Shown: positions 26,443-34,612, counted from the first letter of the stretch. The stretch is DNA of 47,941 bases from an uncultured Enterocloster sp. (GCA_944383785.1 CALWQV010000010.1:1-47941); one strand, 5' to 3'. Numbers and translations: made by a program. Notes: generated by a model not told the origin, from the sequence alone.

Positions 26443-27315
26443 CTATACACTTCCGGAACGCGTCATACGGATCTGGATGATCGAAAGGCTTACGGTAATC
26501 ACAAAAATAAACACACCTGTCACAGCTGCCATCCCCAGGTCAGAATGCAGGAAGGCCTGCTGATACAGATACAGTCCCAAAACCTGGGAGCTGTTTCCCG
26601 GCCCGCCGCTGGTGGTGGCATACACCTCTGTGTAAAGCTTAAATGCACCAATAATCGTGATAATCGTACATACCAAAAGCTGCTCTTTTGCCTGAGGAAG
26701 CATAATATAAAAAGCCCGCTTTAAAGGCCCGGCCCCATCGATGGCCGCCGCTTCCACATAATCTCTTGGAACATTTTGAAAAGCTACAACCATAAGCAAT
26801 GTAATATATCCGGTAAACTGCCACTGGCTCATTGCAATAATACAATAGATCGCAAGCTTCGAATCTCCCAGCCAGCTTTTAGTCGGCAAATCAAAAACCT
26901 TCAGAAGATTATTCAAAAATCCAATATTGGGATCATAGATAAATGTAAACATCAGACCTACTGCCGTCAGGGAAATCAAAGCAGGCAGATAATAAAAATT
27001 CCTGAAAAAATCCCGCATCCTTCCGGAAATAGCATTGCTCTCCAAAATCAGCGCTAAAACAGTTCCAAAGCCCACCTGGACGATCAAGGAAATAATACAA
27101 TATGCCACATTGTTTTTTAACATGATGGGAAACACATCATCCGTGAAAAATCTTCTGTAATTATCCAGTCCTACGAAGGTAGCCTCTGCCGAAAAAGATG
27201 ACAGCCGGAAAAAGCTGTAAACAATATTCATCAGCACTGGAATGTAGACAAAAAACAGAACCATCAAGACACCCGGCAGCATATAGAGGTACGGCGTATG
27301 CTTTTTCGTTCTCAC
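26443..27315 (-). CDS. ABC sugar importer permease, MalF type
   Basis: This 290-aa membrane permease starts at GTG 27315 behind AAGGAAGGTGAACAT. The first helix is YLYMLPGVLMVLFFVYIPVLM, followed by a periplasm-side loop with the FVGLDNYRRFFTDD signature common to sugar permeases and five more helices. The EAA loop reads VEAAAIDGAGPLKRAFYIMLPQAK near residue 200. It forms the heterodimer with the downstream MalG-type permease, and is fed by the lipoprotein encoded 105 bp upstream, from which it is separated by a hairpin. Confidence 0.9.
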   Translation of the reverse strand: MRTKKHTPYLYMLPGVLMVLFFVYIPVLMNIVYSFFRLSSFSAEATFVGLDNYRRFFTDDVFPIMLKNNVAYCIISLIVQVGFGTVLALILESNAISGRMRDFFRNFYYLPALISLTAVGLMFTFIYDPNIGFLNNLLKVFDLPTKSWLGDSKLAIYCIIAMSQWQFTGYITLLMVVAFQNVPRDYVEAAAIDGAGPLKRAFYIMLPQAKEQLLVCTIITIIGAFKLYTEVYATTSGGPGNSSQVLGLYLYQQAFLHSDLGMAAVTGVFIFVITVSLSIIQIRMTRSGSV

Positions 27316-27356
27316 ATGTTCACCTTCCTTTTAATATGATACTCTCTTAGCGCAGA

Positions 27357-27381
27357 GGCTGCCGTTTAATAAACGGCAGCC
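27357..27381 (-). other. Hairpin between the binding-protein gene and permease genes
   Basis: GGCTGCCGTTT and AAACGGCAGCC form a perfect 11-bp stem with a 3-nt loop. There is no U-tract. Such hairpins 3' of a binding-protein gene commonly stabilise that part of the message, giving more binding protein than permease; this role is inferred. Confidence 0.7.
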
Positions 27382-27420
27382 CGCTGTTGTTAGGCCAAGA
27401 GCCTGTTTCATGCATCAATT

Positions 27421-28779
27421 TTATTCACCTTTACTCACTAGAGTCTGGGCTTCCAGGGCCTTTGCCTGGATACGGGCCATAGCCTCCTCAGGAGTAATGT
27501 CACCGTTTGTAAGGTCGGATACAGCAGTCAGGTACTCATCGCAAACGGTGGAATACAGAGCATTGTCAAGCCAGGGCCCCATAGCCTCTGCTTCCATAAT
27601 CGTGTTATAGCCGTCTAAGAGAGCCTGATCGGTTACACCGTCCGTCGTATTCTTGGCAGCATTAAACCAGCCAATTTCCTGGCACTGTTCTGTTCCAACC
27701 TCTGACCCCAAGAACCACTTCAGGAACTCCACGCATTCATCCGGATACTGGGTCTTGGAACAAACCACAAAGCCTTCCGGCGCGCCAGTAAGGATATTGG
27801 CATTTCCGGCAGCCCCCTCAATAGGCGGGAACTTAAACATGCCAAATTCCATATCAGGATTCTCAGCCGTAATATAGGGAATCTCAATCAGCTCCGCAAA
27901 ATACATGCCTGCTGTTCCCATAGAGAAATTCATACGTCCCATATCAGGCTTTACTCCATTCGGGTTCTCTGTCACATAAGGAAGCAGCTGCTGATAGTAC
28001 TCAAGCGCCTTCACATAACCGGGATCCGTAAACTCACCGCTTGTAGGATCATAATCCTTTTCGCGAACCTCATCCGGCACACAGATCTGGTTTAAGGTGC
28101 CGATGTAGTGGGAAGCGGACCAAGGCTCCAGGTTTCCATATGCAATCGGGGTGATTCCCGCCGCCTTCAGGGTTTCACAAACCTGAATCAGCTCATCCCA
28201 GTTGGTAGGAGCAGTCAGACCATTCTCCTCAAAGATCTGAGTATTATAGAAGAACAATTTGCAGTCCAGCCGGAACGGGATTCCATATACCATACCGTCA
28301 TCAGTGGTATACTCCGCAATCTGGGACTCAATCAGTGAATCCTTCCACTCCTGATCCTCCTCAAGATAAGGGGTCAGATCCAGAATCAAATCCTCGCGGA
28401 TAAAACGCTCTGTAAAATCGCCTACCCAGCTGAAGAAAATGTCGGGGGCCTCCGCTCCGCCTACTACAACCTGGATTCTTTCTTTATATTCCTGGTTCTG
28501 GGCACTGGAAATCTCAAACTTAATATCCGGGTGAGATTCCTCATACTCGTGGAGCTTTGCCTCAATAAAGCTGTTGTAAGGCTCATCCGGGAAACGATGC
28601 ATAAACCGGATTACCTTTTGCTCGCCAGTGCTTTCACCCGCTGCCGCAACAGTAGACTCATCGGCGCCGCTGCCTGCTGCCGCCGTCTCACTGGTTCCGC
28701 CGCCGCAGCCTGCAAGTCCCAAAGCCATCAGGCCCGCTAATGCTGCACACAATACCTTCTTCATCGACCTTTTTTTCAT
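27421..28779 (-). CDS. ABC importer solute-binding lipoprotein (sugar family 1)
   Basis: The 452-aa product has a lipoprotein signal with lipobox LGLAGC, so the mature protein starts at Cys25 and is lipid-anchored outside the membrane. A short Ala/Ser/Thr/Glu linker (ETAAAGSGADESTVAAAGE) leads to the family 1 binding fold: IKFEISSAQNQEYKERIQ, PDIFFSWVGDF, the PFRLDCKLFFYN segment near 180, and NWDELIQVCETLKAAGITPIA near 215. Ligand residues cannot be read with certainty. It lies between the kinase gene and the permeases, preceded by AGAAAGGAGAGTTTT. The likely ligand is a glycated amino acid or related Amadori compound. Confidence 0.9.
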   Translation of the reverse strand: MKKRSMKKVLCAALAGLMALGLAGCGGGTSETAAAGSGADESTVAAAGESTGEQKVIRFMHRFPDEPYNSFIEAKLHEYEESHPDIKFEISSAQNQEYKERIQVVVGGAEAPDIFFSWVGDFTERFIREDLILDLTPYLEEDQEWKDSLIESQIAEYTTDDGMVYGIPFRLDCKLFFYNTQIFEENGLTAPTNWDELIQVCETLKAAGITPIAYGNLEPWSASHYIGTLNQICVPDEVREKDYDPTSGEFTDPGYVKALEYYQQLLPYVTENPNGVKPDMGRMNFSMGTAGMYFAELIEIPYITAENPDMEFGMFKFPPIEGAAGNANILTGAPEGFVVCSKTQYPDECVEFLKWFLGSEVGTEQCQEIGWFNAAKNTTDGVTDQALLDGYNTIMEAEAMGPWLDNALYSTVCDEYLTAVSDLTNGDITPEEAMARIQAKALEAQTLVSKGE

Positions 28780-28818
28780 AAAACTCTCCTTTCTGCTGTT
28801 TACCGCCCTTGTTGAGGC

Positions 28819-29751
28819 TTATTTTGAATGGTTCATGACTGACAGATCTTCCTCTGTCAAGTCAACCACCTTTCCAAATCCAAAGGATCCGTCCCTCTGA
28901 CATTGACCGGCGGAAAATACTGCCGCCCGATACAAGCTAACCCTCACCAGAAGGTCCTGATACCTATCGGCTGTAACAGTTCCGCAATCACCTGACCCCT
29001 CCCCAAAATCAACCGCATCTTTTATCCCATCTAAATAGTGAACCAAAAAGCAAGCTATAAATGAATCCCCTGCTCCCATTGTATCTTTCGCCTTTACCAG
29101 GCAGGGAGACTGCTCATACAATTTGCCATCGGCCAGTACCATAGAGCCTTTAGATCCCCTTGTGGCAATCACCATATGGCGGCAGCCAAAATCTATCATC
29201 TGCTCCATCGTCCTTCTGATTTCCGCTTCTTCCATATCCCCGCAGGAAATCTCCCCGCAGTCTATATGGGGACAGCATCGCCTCAAATACGCCTCATCAT
29301 ATCGGTTAGAAAAATCCATGGACACAAATCTGCCCGCCTTACCCATCACCGGAAGTTCCGCTTCCATAAAACTGTGTATACTGGTATGTACCAAATCATA
29401 TTCTGCTATATACTCTTCATCCAGCCTAGTAAGCACCGGCGGCTTTTTCCTGGAAATCCCCCCATGATTGCCCTCCAGAAATACCCTGTCTCCCTCAACC
29501 AGCTGAACTCTGGCACAGCCATTTACCCCATGTTCAAAACGGCAGTGTGATAGATCCAGGCCAAGCTCTTTTGCGACTGCATATACATGCGCTCCTACCT
29601 CATCATCCCCAAAGGTTCCCAGGTATGCCGCCTCAGCTCCCATCATCTTCGCAAACACCGCAACATTCAGGGCATTTCCCCCTGGATAAATGGTTCTTGT
29701 ATTGAGATATTTATCGCAGACATTATCACCAATTCCAAGGACTTTTATCAT
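28819..29751 (-). CDS. frlD: PfkB-family kinase, fructoselysine 6-kinase type (FrlD-like)
   Basis: This 310-aa ribokinase-family sugar kinase has the sugar-binding start GIGDNVCDKYLNTRTIYPGGNALNVAVFA (first PfkB signature, with the double Gly) and the catalytic second signature DTMGAGDSFIACFL near residue 235, including the general-base Asp. FrlD-type enzymes phosphorylate fructoselysine at C6 before deglycation, and the neighbouring deglycases and epimerase support that assignment. The C-terminal 40 residues after CGTVTADRYQDLL continue to LTEEDLSVMNHSK. It is the first gene of its unit, behind the promoter at 29796-29824, and AAAGGTG is its ribosome site. Confidence 0.85.
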   Translation of the reverse strand: MIKVLGIGDNVCDKYLNTRTIYPGGNALNVAVFAKMMGAEAAYLGTFGDDEVGAHVYAVAKELGLDLSHCRFEHGVNGCARVQLVEGDRVFLEGNHGGISRKKPPVLTRLDEEYIAEYDLVHTSIHSFMEAELPVMGKAGRFVSMDFSNRYDEAYLRRCCPHIDCGEISCGDMEEAEIRRTMEQMIDFGCRHMVIATRGSKGSMVLADGKLYEQSPCLVKAKDTMGAGDSFIACFLVHYLDGIKDAVDFGEGSGDCGTVTADRYQDLLVRVSLYRAAVFSAGQCQRDGSFGFGKVVDLTEEDLSVMNHSK

Positions 29752-29784
29752 GTATTTTCACACACCTTTATTTGTTATTTTTAA

Positions 29785-29802
29785 TGTACTATTTTGTTAT
29801 AT
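29785..29802 (+). promoter_or_regulatory. Candidate operator overlapping the frlD -10 box
   Basis: TGTACTATTTTGTTATAT on the plus strand differs by a single-base indel, apart from its first base, from TTGTACTATTTGTTATAT at 34604-34587 in the other deglycase promoter. Overlap with the -10 box would suit a repressor such as the adjacent GntR/UTRA regulator. Confidence 0.5.
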
Positions 29803-29824
29803 CATATTTAATACAAATAATCAA
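29796..29824 (-). promoter_or_regulatory. Promoter of the kinase-importer-deglycase-HAD unit
   Basis: TTGATT (29824-29819) and TATAAC (29801-29796) are 17 bp apart on the minus strand in a strongly A/T-rich region. Confidence 0.7.
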
Positions 29825-29907
29825 GTATTTATTTTGCATTTTTGAGCATTTTCGCAAATATTGTATTAGTACATTAGTATATAATAGGCTCCTTAAAATA
29901 TAAAAAA

Positions 29908-29936
29908 CGGGCTGCTGGTTTTATCCTAACAGCCCG
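29908..29936 (-). terminator. Terminator after the GntR-epimerase pair
   Basis: CGGGCTGTTAGG pairs with CCAGCAGCCCG (7 perfect pairs at the base, then mismatched), followed by TTTTTTA. It lies 20 bp beyond the epimerase stop. Confidence 0.85.
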
Positions 29937-29956
29937 GATCTGCCTTTAAAGGCTAT

Positions 29957-30796
29957 TTATGATTTTATAACTGAAAAAAGCCTTTCCACACTCCTCTTAG
30001 CCGAATCCGATGGATCCATAAAATACCTTCCATCCGTAATTTCCAGAGACAGATAGCCTTTATATGGATATGCATCCAATTCCTCCAAATAGCCCTCCAT
30101 ATCCAATACCCCGTCGCCCCAGGCCAGGTGGCCTCTAGGCGCTCCGTCAATAAAATGGATATGAACCAGCCGGTCCCCTAATGCCTCCAGATAGTGGGCA
30201 GGACGTTCACCCGCCAAAGCCATAGGAATGGTATCAATCATCCCCCCAATTGATGAATGATTTAATTCCCCCAGCATTTTCAAAAGGCTGGGCAGGTCGT
30301 GAACCAGATTGCTCTCATCGGTGCGCAGTACTTCCAGCGCCAGGGTGATTCCGTAGTCCGCCGCCATCTCGCCTAGAGCATAGAGTCCCTCCCCTGCCCA
30401 TTTCCAAGCTTCCTCCCGGTTACTCCCATCAAAATACCCGGTTCCAGAGGTGACCAGCACCTTTCCCGCCCCCAGCTCACCGGCAGCTCGGATACTATTC
30501 TCAAAAAACTTCTGGCTCCTCCTGCGCGTATCCGGAGCGTTAGAAGCAAGGTTAATGGGATACACGCACTGCTCCGGCGTATAGCACACCAGATTCAGCC
30601 CGCGGCGTCTGATCTCCCGCCTTACCGCACATATTTCCCCATAGGTCATATCCTCCATGTGAAAATGCGGCGCACCGCCCCACAGTTCCACATTCTCCAC
30701 CCCTAGCTTCTCTGCGTCATCCAGAAACAGAGACAAAGGAAAATATTTATATTGGATGTTCATCAGGGAAATCTGTTTTCTTTTAATATCTTTCAT
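29957..30796 (-). CDS. frlC: Sugar-phosphate isomerase/epimerase-fold protein, FrlC-like
   Basis: This 279-aa TIM-barrel protein belongs to the xylose-isomerase-like family. E. coli FrlC interconverts fructoselysine and its C3 epimer psicoselysine. Metal-binding positions are visible: Glu in LALEVLRTDESN near 155, Asp in GGMIDTIPMA near 188, His in LVHIHFIDGAPRGH near 214, and Glu in YLSLEITDGRYF near 250. The YFPLSLFLDDAEKLGVENVELWGG start is typical for the fold. Its ATG overlaps the GntR stop (ATGA) and has no good ribosome site, so translation is probably coupled to the regulator gene. Its neighbours are what point to the Amadori pathway. Confidence 0.82.
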   Translation of the reverse strand: MKDIKRKQISLMNIQYKYFPLSLFLDDAEKLGVENVELWGGAPHFHMEDMTYGEICAVRREIRRRGLNLVCYTPEQCVYPINLASNAPDTRRRSQKFFENSIRAAGELGAGKVLVTSGTGYFDGSNREEAWKWAGEGLYALGEMAADYGITLALEVLRTDESNLVHDLPSLLKMLGELNHSSIGGMIDTIPMALAGERPAHYLEALGDRLVHIHFIDGAPRGHLAWGDGVLDMEGYLEELDAYPYKGYLSLEITDGRYFMDPSDSAKRSVERLFSVIKS

Positions 30797-31530
30797 ATGT
30801 ATTTCACCGCATTATTTGTAAGTATTTTATACACATAGCGGTCTGCGTTGACAATCTCCTTGCCCGCGTATACCGGATGTCCCTCTGCGTCATATGCAAT
30901 ATCCTTTGACAGAATCAGAGCGTCATTTTCCTTAATGTTAAGGAGCCTGGCCTCTTCTCTGGTCGCATGGCAGACTCCTATGGTCTTGGAGCCACTGGCC
31001 AGCACCACTCCATGCTTATTTAAAATCCCGTGGAGGGAACCGTTTAAATCCTCCGCCAAAAGATATGCGTACTGCTTCGGAAACTTATTCTCCTCCAAAA
31101 TCACCGGAACATCATCACAGAACCGGAGCCTGCGGATATGAATTACCTTATCGTCCTCTTCCAGCTTAAGCCGCTGGATATCGGACGGCAGCGCCTTTAC
31201 TAATGCCGCAGATAAAAATTGGGTTCTTGCTTTTTTCCCGCTTAATTCACAGCTTTTTGTAAAACCCATAAATGAATTTAAGCTTCTGGAGATCTTTTTT
31301 GATGATACAAAGGTACCAATACGCTGTTTTCGAACGAGAATATCTTCATCAACCAATAGCTCCAATGCTTTTCTTATGGTAATCCGGCTTACACCGTAAG
31401 CCTTGCTTAACTCAGCCTCTGTTGGAATACGGGAATTTGCTTTAAGCTCCTCCCGGTCGATTTTCCCTTTCAAATCCTGTACAATCTGCAGATATAAGGG
31501 AACTACGGTATCACGTACCACATCTGACAT
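30793..31530 (-). CDS. frlR: GntR-family transcriptional regulator with UTRA domain (FrlR-like)
   Basis: This 245-aa regulator has an N-terminal winged helix-turn-helix (PLYLQIVQDLKGKIDREEL, RIPTEAELSKAYGVSRITIRKALELL at about residues 8-65) and a C-terminal UTRA effector domain (about 80-240, e.g. IRRLRFCDDVPVILEENKFP, LSKDIAYDAEGHPVYAGKEIV). The UTRA domain usually binds a phosphorylated sugar, here perhaps the 6-phosphorylated Amadori compound. ATG 31530 follows GAAAGGATT; a TTG at 31554 is also in frame. A palindrome lies 43 bp upstream and it may repress itself and the two other units. Confidence 0.9.
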   Translation of the reverse strand: MSDVVRDTVVPLYLQIVQDLKGKIDREELKANSRIPTEAELSKAYGVSRITIRKALELLVDEDILVRKQRIGTFVSSKKISRSLNSFMGFTKSCELSGKKARTQFLSAALVKALPSDIQRLKLEEDDKVIHIRRLRFCDDVPVILEENKFPKQYAYLLAEDLNGSLHGILNKHGVVLASGSKTIGVCHATREEARLLNIKENDALILSKDIAYDAEGHPVYAGKEIVNADRYVYKILTNNAVKYI

Positions 31531-31572
31531 AACAAACTTAATCCTTTCTTCCAATCCATGATCCCATATCTT

Positions 31573-31592
31573 AAGATGTCTGAAGACATCTT
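31573..31592. promoter_or_regulatory. Palindromic candidate operator upstream of the GntR gene
   Basis: AAGATGTCTGAAGACATCTT has perfect 9-bp arms (AAGATGTCT/AGACATCTT). It lies between a TATGAT-like -10 (31605-31600) and the gene. The TGTCT..AGACA core resembles sites of HutC/UTRA-type GntR regulators, suggesting autoregulation. Confidence 0.6.
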
Positions 31593-31653
31593 ATTTATTA
31601 TCATAACATATGAAAGGACTTTCTGCCAGTACAAACCGCCCGCTAATTTGGGA

Positions 31654-32649
31654 TTAATAATCCAGATGACGGTAATATCTCCGGATTGCCAAGGGATGCC
31701 TTCTGTAGTGTTCCAGATGGACATTCACTCTCTGGAAGGCAGACCGCATCACAATCGGCGCTAAAATCCATCGGAACTCATCGCTGATCCCCTCCAACTT
31801 AAATTTCTTGGAGTCAAACACAATTACCTTTGCACTGATGGTATTAACAAACTTTTCTGCACGTTCCATCTGCGGACGTGTTGCATCCTCTCCCTTAATC
31901 AAAATCACAGGGATATCGCGCTCAATCACCTCCAGTGTGCCATGGAAGAAGTTCGCGGCAGAGATCGGCCTTGTCCGCATCCACTGCATCTCCTCCATAA
32001 TGCACATGCCATAGCAAGTTGCCCAGTCTTCCAGGTTCCCGGAACCGATTAAGTAGGTTAAGGGTTCATCACAATAAGCCTTTGCGTAAGCTTCCGCATC
32101 GGCATCTGCATCCTTGTAAATCTGCACTACATTATCCGGCATAGAACTGATTTCCTTAAAGAACTGATCGTATTTTTCAAAGCAGCCGGCATTCTTTAAA
32201 AAGCGCAGTGTTACTGTATACCAGTAATAGTATCCGCCGCCAACCGTACTTACCAGATAGTCACAGTTTTCATAAAGAGGCGTGCCTGGCTTTTCTACAT
32301 ATCCAATCACCCTTGCCCCTACTTCATGAGCCTTTTTCACCGCCTCCACCACTTCCTTCGTATCTCCGGAAATGGATTCAATCACCACAACGCTGTTCTG
32401 ATCAAAATAGGGGTTTCCTACCAGGTTAAAATCAGCGGCATTTTCTATATACAGCGGCACTTTAGCTCCCAGCTGCTTTACAATGTGCATCATCTGGCTG
32501 GCATAAAGTACGGTTCCGCCAATTCCAATATAAAAGATGGAGGAATATCCCTTCTGGCAAACCTCGTCTACGATTTTCTCCACCTTAGGGATAAGATCCA
32601 CCCCATTCTGATGCTCCTGTCTTACCTTTGCCTCATCAAAATTAAACAT
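31654..32649 (-). CDS. SIS-domain deglycase, divergent member (copy 2)
   Basis: The 331-aa double-SIS protein belongs to the FrlB/GfrF-like deglycase group but is clearly different from the other two. It starts with extra residues (MFNFDEAKVRQEHQNGVDLI), binds phosphosugar through IFYIGIGGTVLYASQMM near 38 and VIESISGDTKEVVEAVKKA near 90, and has the second SIS at LTYLIGSGNLEDWATCYG. In EMQWMRTRPISAANFFHGTLE the Glu...His pair with spacing 16 is kept, but the Glu three before that His is Asn here and PFE is TLE. The C-terminus HPLAIRRYYRHLDY keeps the family pattern. The substrate may be another glycated amine, e.g. a glucoselysine-type Heyns product. Ribosome site CGGAGGGAAATT. Confidence 0.82.
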   Translation of the reverse strand: MFNFDEAKVRQEHQNGVDLIPKVEKIVDEVCQKGYSSIFYIGIGGTVLYASQMMHIVKQLGAKVPLYIENAADFNLVGNPYFDQNSVVVIESISGDTKEVVEAVKKAHEVGARVIGYVEKPGTPLYENCDYLVSTVGGGYYYWYTVTLRFLKNAGCFEKYDQFFKEISSMPDNVVQIYKDADADAEAYAKAYCDEPLTYLIGSGNLEDWATCYGMCIMEEMQWMRTRPISAANFFHGTLEVIERDIPVILIKGEDATRPQMERAEKFVNTISAKVIVFDSKKFKLEGISDEFRWILAPIVMRSAFQRVNVHLEHYRRHPLAIRRYYRHLDY

Positions 32650-32694
32650 AATTTCCCTCCGATTTTATCCGACTGTTTTTGCTGAATCAGTCAT

Positions 32695-33579
32695 TTAATT
32701 AACTTCCAGACGCTTCTCAAAGTTGCCCCATATCATATTAGGCGACAAAATCTGGACAAAAGCCGACGGGTCTGTCTCCCGAACCACCTTTCTCAGCTGC
32801 TGCAGCTCATATTTGTTCACCACAACCATATGAATCTGTTCCTTCTGGCGGCTGTATTCTCCCCATCCGCTCCAGGTAGTCACGCCTCTGCGTATCATCT
32901 GATTTACCGTTTGTCCCAGCTGTTCATTCTGGGTCACAATAAAGGCCGCTACTTTTATATTCTGATCGTGAACCCGGTCTACCATCATTCCGGAAGCGAT
33001 GCTGAATACCATGGAATATGCCGCGATATTCAAATCAAAACGGATGGCGGCCACCAGATAAATACAGCAGTTAATCATTACGGCAATCTTCCCTACTGTA
33101 AAGTCCGGATTTTTTTTAGCCCCATATATGCCTACAATATCCGTTCCGCCTCCGGAGCCGCCTGCCCTCAGAGTGATTCCAACCCCCAGTCCAGAAAGCA
33201 CGCCGCCTATGATGCAGTTCAGCAGCATATCATCTAAGAGCATCCTGGATGGAGCCGGAAGCAAAGCCATAAGAGCAGACTGCACGCAAACCGATACCAC
33301 AGTCCGGATCAGGAACTTTTTCCCAATCGCTGTATATCCCAGAGCGAAAAGCGGTATATTGATACACCAGAAAATAACGCCCACAACATCTATCTCCGGG
33401 GGAAAGCGAACGCCCATTACCTCCCTCAAAAACAGGTCAATCAACTGAGCAATTCCGGTAAAGCCGCCGCTGTAAAGACCGGCAGGATAGATAAACCACC
33501 GGTAAGCGGCAGCGAACAGGAATACTCCCGCTAATGCTTGGGCCATATGGGAAGTTTCTCTTTGTATGTTCCCTTTCAT
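32695..33579 (-). CDS. YitT/DUF2179-family membrane protein
   Basis: This 294-aa protein has an N-terminal YitT_membrane part with five to six helices (MAQALAGVFLFAAAYRWFIYPAG, SGGFTGIAQLIDLFL, VVGVIFWCINIPLFALGYT, ...) and the conserved GLGVGITLRAGGSGGGTDIVG loop near residue 130. A soluble DUF2179 domain (about 215-285, VAAFIVTQNEQLGQTVNQM ... RETDPSAFVQILSPN) completes it. Function of the family is not settled. Its position between two deglycase genes, four bases after the stop of copy 3, suggests a link to the pathway, perhaps export or uptake of a product. The ribosome site is poor, so translation may be coupled. Confidence 0.85.
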   Translation of the reverse strand: MKGNIQRETSHMAQALAGVFLFAAAYRWFIYPAGLYSGGFTGIAQLIDLFLREVMGVRFPPEIDVVGVIFWCINIPLFALGYTAIGKKFLIRTVVSVCVQSALMALLPAPSRMLLDDMLLNCIIGGVLSGLGVGITLRAGGSGGGTDIVGIYGAKKNPDFTVGKIAVMINCCIYLVAAIRFDLNIAAYSMVFSIASGMMVDRVHDQNIKVAAFIVTQNEQLGQTVNQMIRRGVTTWSGWGEYSRQKEQIHMVVVNKYELQQLRKVVRETDPSAFVQILSPNMIWGNFEKRLEVN

Positions 33580-33583
33580 CGCA

Positions 33584-34552
33584 TCAATATTCTAATTTCC
33601 ACATGTACCTTCTCTGGGTCAAGGGGTGGCTGCGCACAATCGCCAGCTGTTCTGCGTACACCCTGAGAACCGCCGTCAGAACCATCGGGTTAAAATATTC
33701 TGCTACCGCAGATGGAACCTCAGACCCAATCCCGAAATCCTTGCCGTCCAAAACAGTTGTCTTCGCCTGGAAACGGTTGAGGAAATCAAGGGCTCTGGAG
33801 TCCAGAGGACGTGTACGGCCCTCATTCATCAGAAGTATAAACGGCACATCCTTATCCACAATCTCGAAGGGACCATGGAAAAACTCACCGTCATGGAATG
33901 AACCTGAATTTACCCACTGCATCTCCATCAGCAGGCAGATCGAAAAGGCATATGCCACCTCATGGGTAGCACCGGAACTCATTACATAGATCACCGGGGC
34001 TTCCTTGTAATCCTGGGCAAATCTCTGGGCAGATGGAAGAACAAAGGATACGGACTTTTCAATCAGGCCATAAATTTTCCCAAAGGCCTCCTGCATCTCC
34101 TCATAATGGGCATATCCCTCATACTGATTCAGAATCTCCACTGCCAGCATCAGCACATTTGTCATCTTTTCCAGCTTGGCGGCGTAATCCTTCTCAAATC
34201 CATGAACAATTACATAGTGGGCATTCTTAGCCAGCGGAGATTCTGCCGCATGGGTTACTGCAATCACCTGGGCGCCCAGTTCCATCGCCTTCTTTCCCGC
34301 AGCAACGGTCTCAGGTGTGGTCCCCCCCAAGGAACAGGTAATTACAATAGCGGTTTCATCCACAGCCGCCGGAGTCGCATGCAGGAACTCATTTGCAGTG
34401 TAATGTCCGGTACGAATGGTTCTTGAATTCGCATCCAGAAAATATTTTCCAGGATAGAGCTCTGCTTTTGATGCTCCGCATCCTACAAAATATACCGACT
34501 TTGCACAGGGCAGCTTTTCCTTAATTGATTCAATAATCTGTTTTGGTTCCAT
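33584..34552 (-). CDS. frlB: SIS-domain deglycase, FrlB/FraB-like (copy 3)
   Basis: The 322-aa double-SIS protein is similar to copy 1 at 24596 but is not identical. It begins MEPKQIIESIKEKLPCAKSVYFVGCGASKAE; the phosphosugar loop ITCSLGGTTPETVAAGKKA lies near 75 and the second SIS at VIYVMSSGATHEVAYAFS near 185. EMQWVNSGSFHDGEFFHGPFE again places Glu and His 16 apart. It ends HPLTQRRYMWKLEY. It is the first gene of a three-gene unit (deglycase, YitT, deglycase copy 2) behind a strong promoter carrying the shared motif. Ribosome site CAAGGAGGAAAATAGTCC. The different substrate-loop residues compared with copy 1 suggest a different amino moiety; this is inference. Confidence 0.85.
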   Translation of the reverse strand: MEPKQIIESIKEKLPCAKSVYFVGCGASKAELYPGKYFLDANSRTIRTGHYTANEFLHATPAAVDETAIVITCSLGGTTPETVAAGKKAMELGAQVIAVTHAAESPLAKNAHYVIVHGFEKDYAAKLEKMTNVLMLAVEILNQYEGYAHYEEMQEAFGKIYGLIEKSVSFVLPSAQRFAQDYKEAPVIYVMSSGATHEVAYAFSICLLMEMQWVNSGSFHDGEFFHGPFEIVDKDVPFILLMNEGRTRPLDSRALDFLNRFQAKTTVLDGKDFGIGSEVPSAVAEYFNPMVLTAVLRVYAEQLAIVRSHPLTQRRYMWKLEY

Positions 34553-34583
34553 GGACTATTTTCCTCCTTGTAATGATAATACA

Positions 34584-34612
34584 AATATATAACAAATAGT
34601 ACAAAAAGTCAA
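34584..34612 (-). promoter_or_regulatory. Promoter of the deglycase-YitT-deglycase unit
   Basis: TTGACT (34612-34607) and TATATT (34589-34584) are 17 bp apart on the minus strand. Confidence 0.75.
34587..34604 (-). promoter_or_regulatory. Candidate operator between -35 and -10 of the deglycase unit
   Basis: TTGTACTATTTGTTATAT on the minus strand nearly equals the motif at 29785-29802. It occupies the spacer and part of the -10 box, a repressor-type position. Confidence 0.5.
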
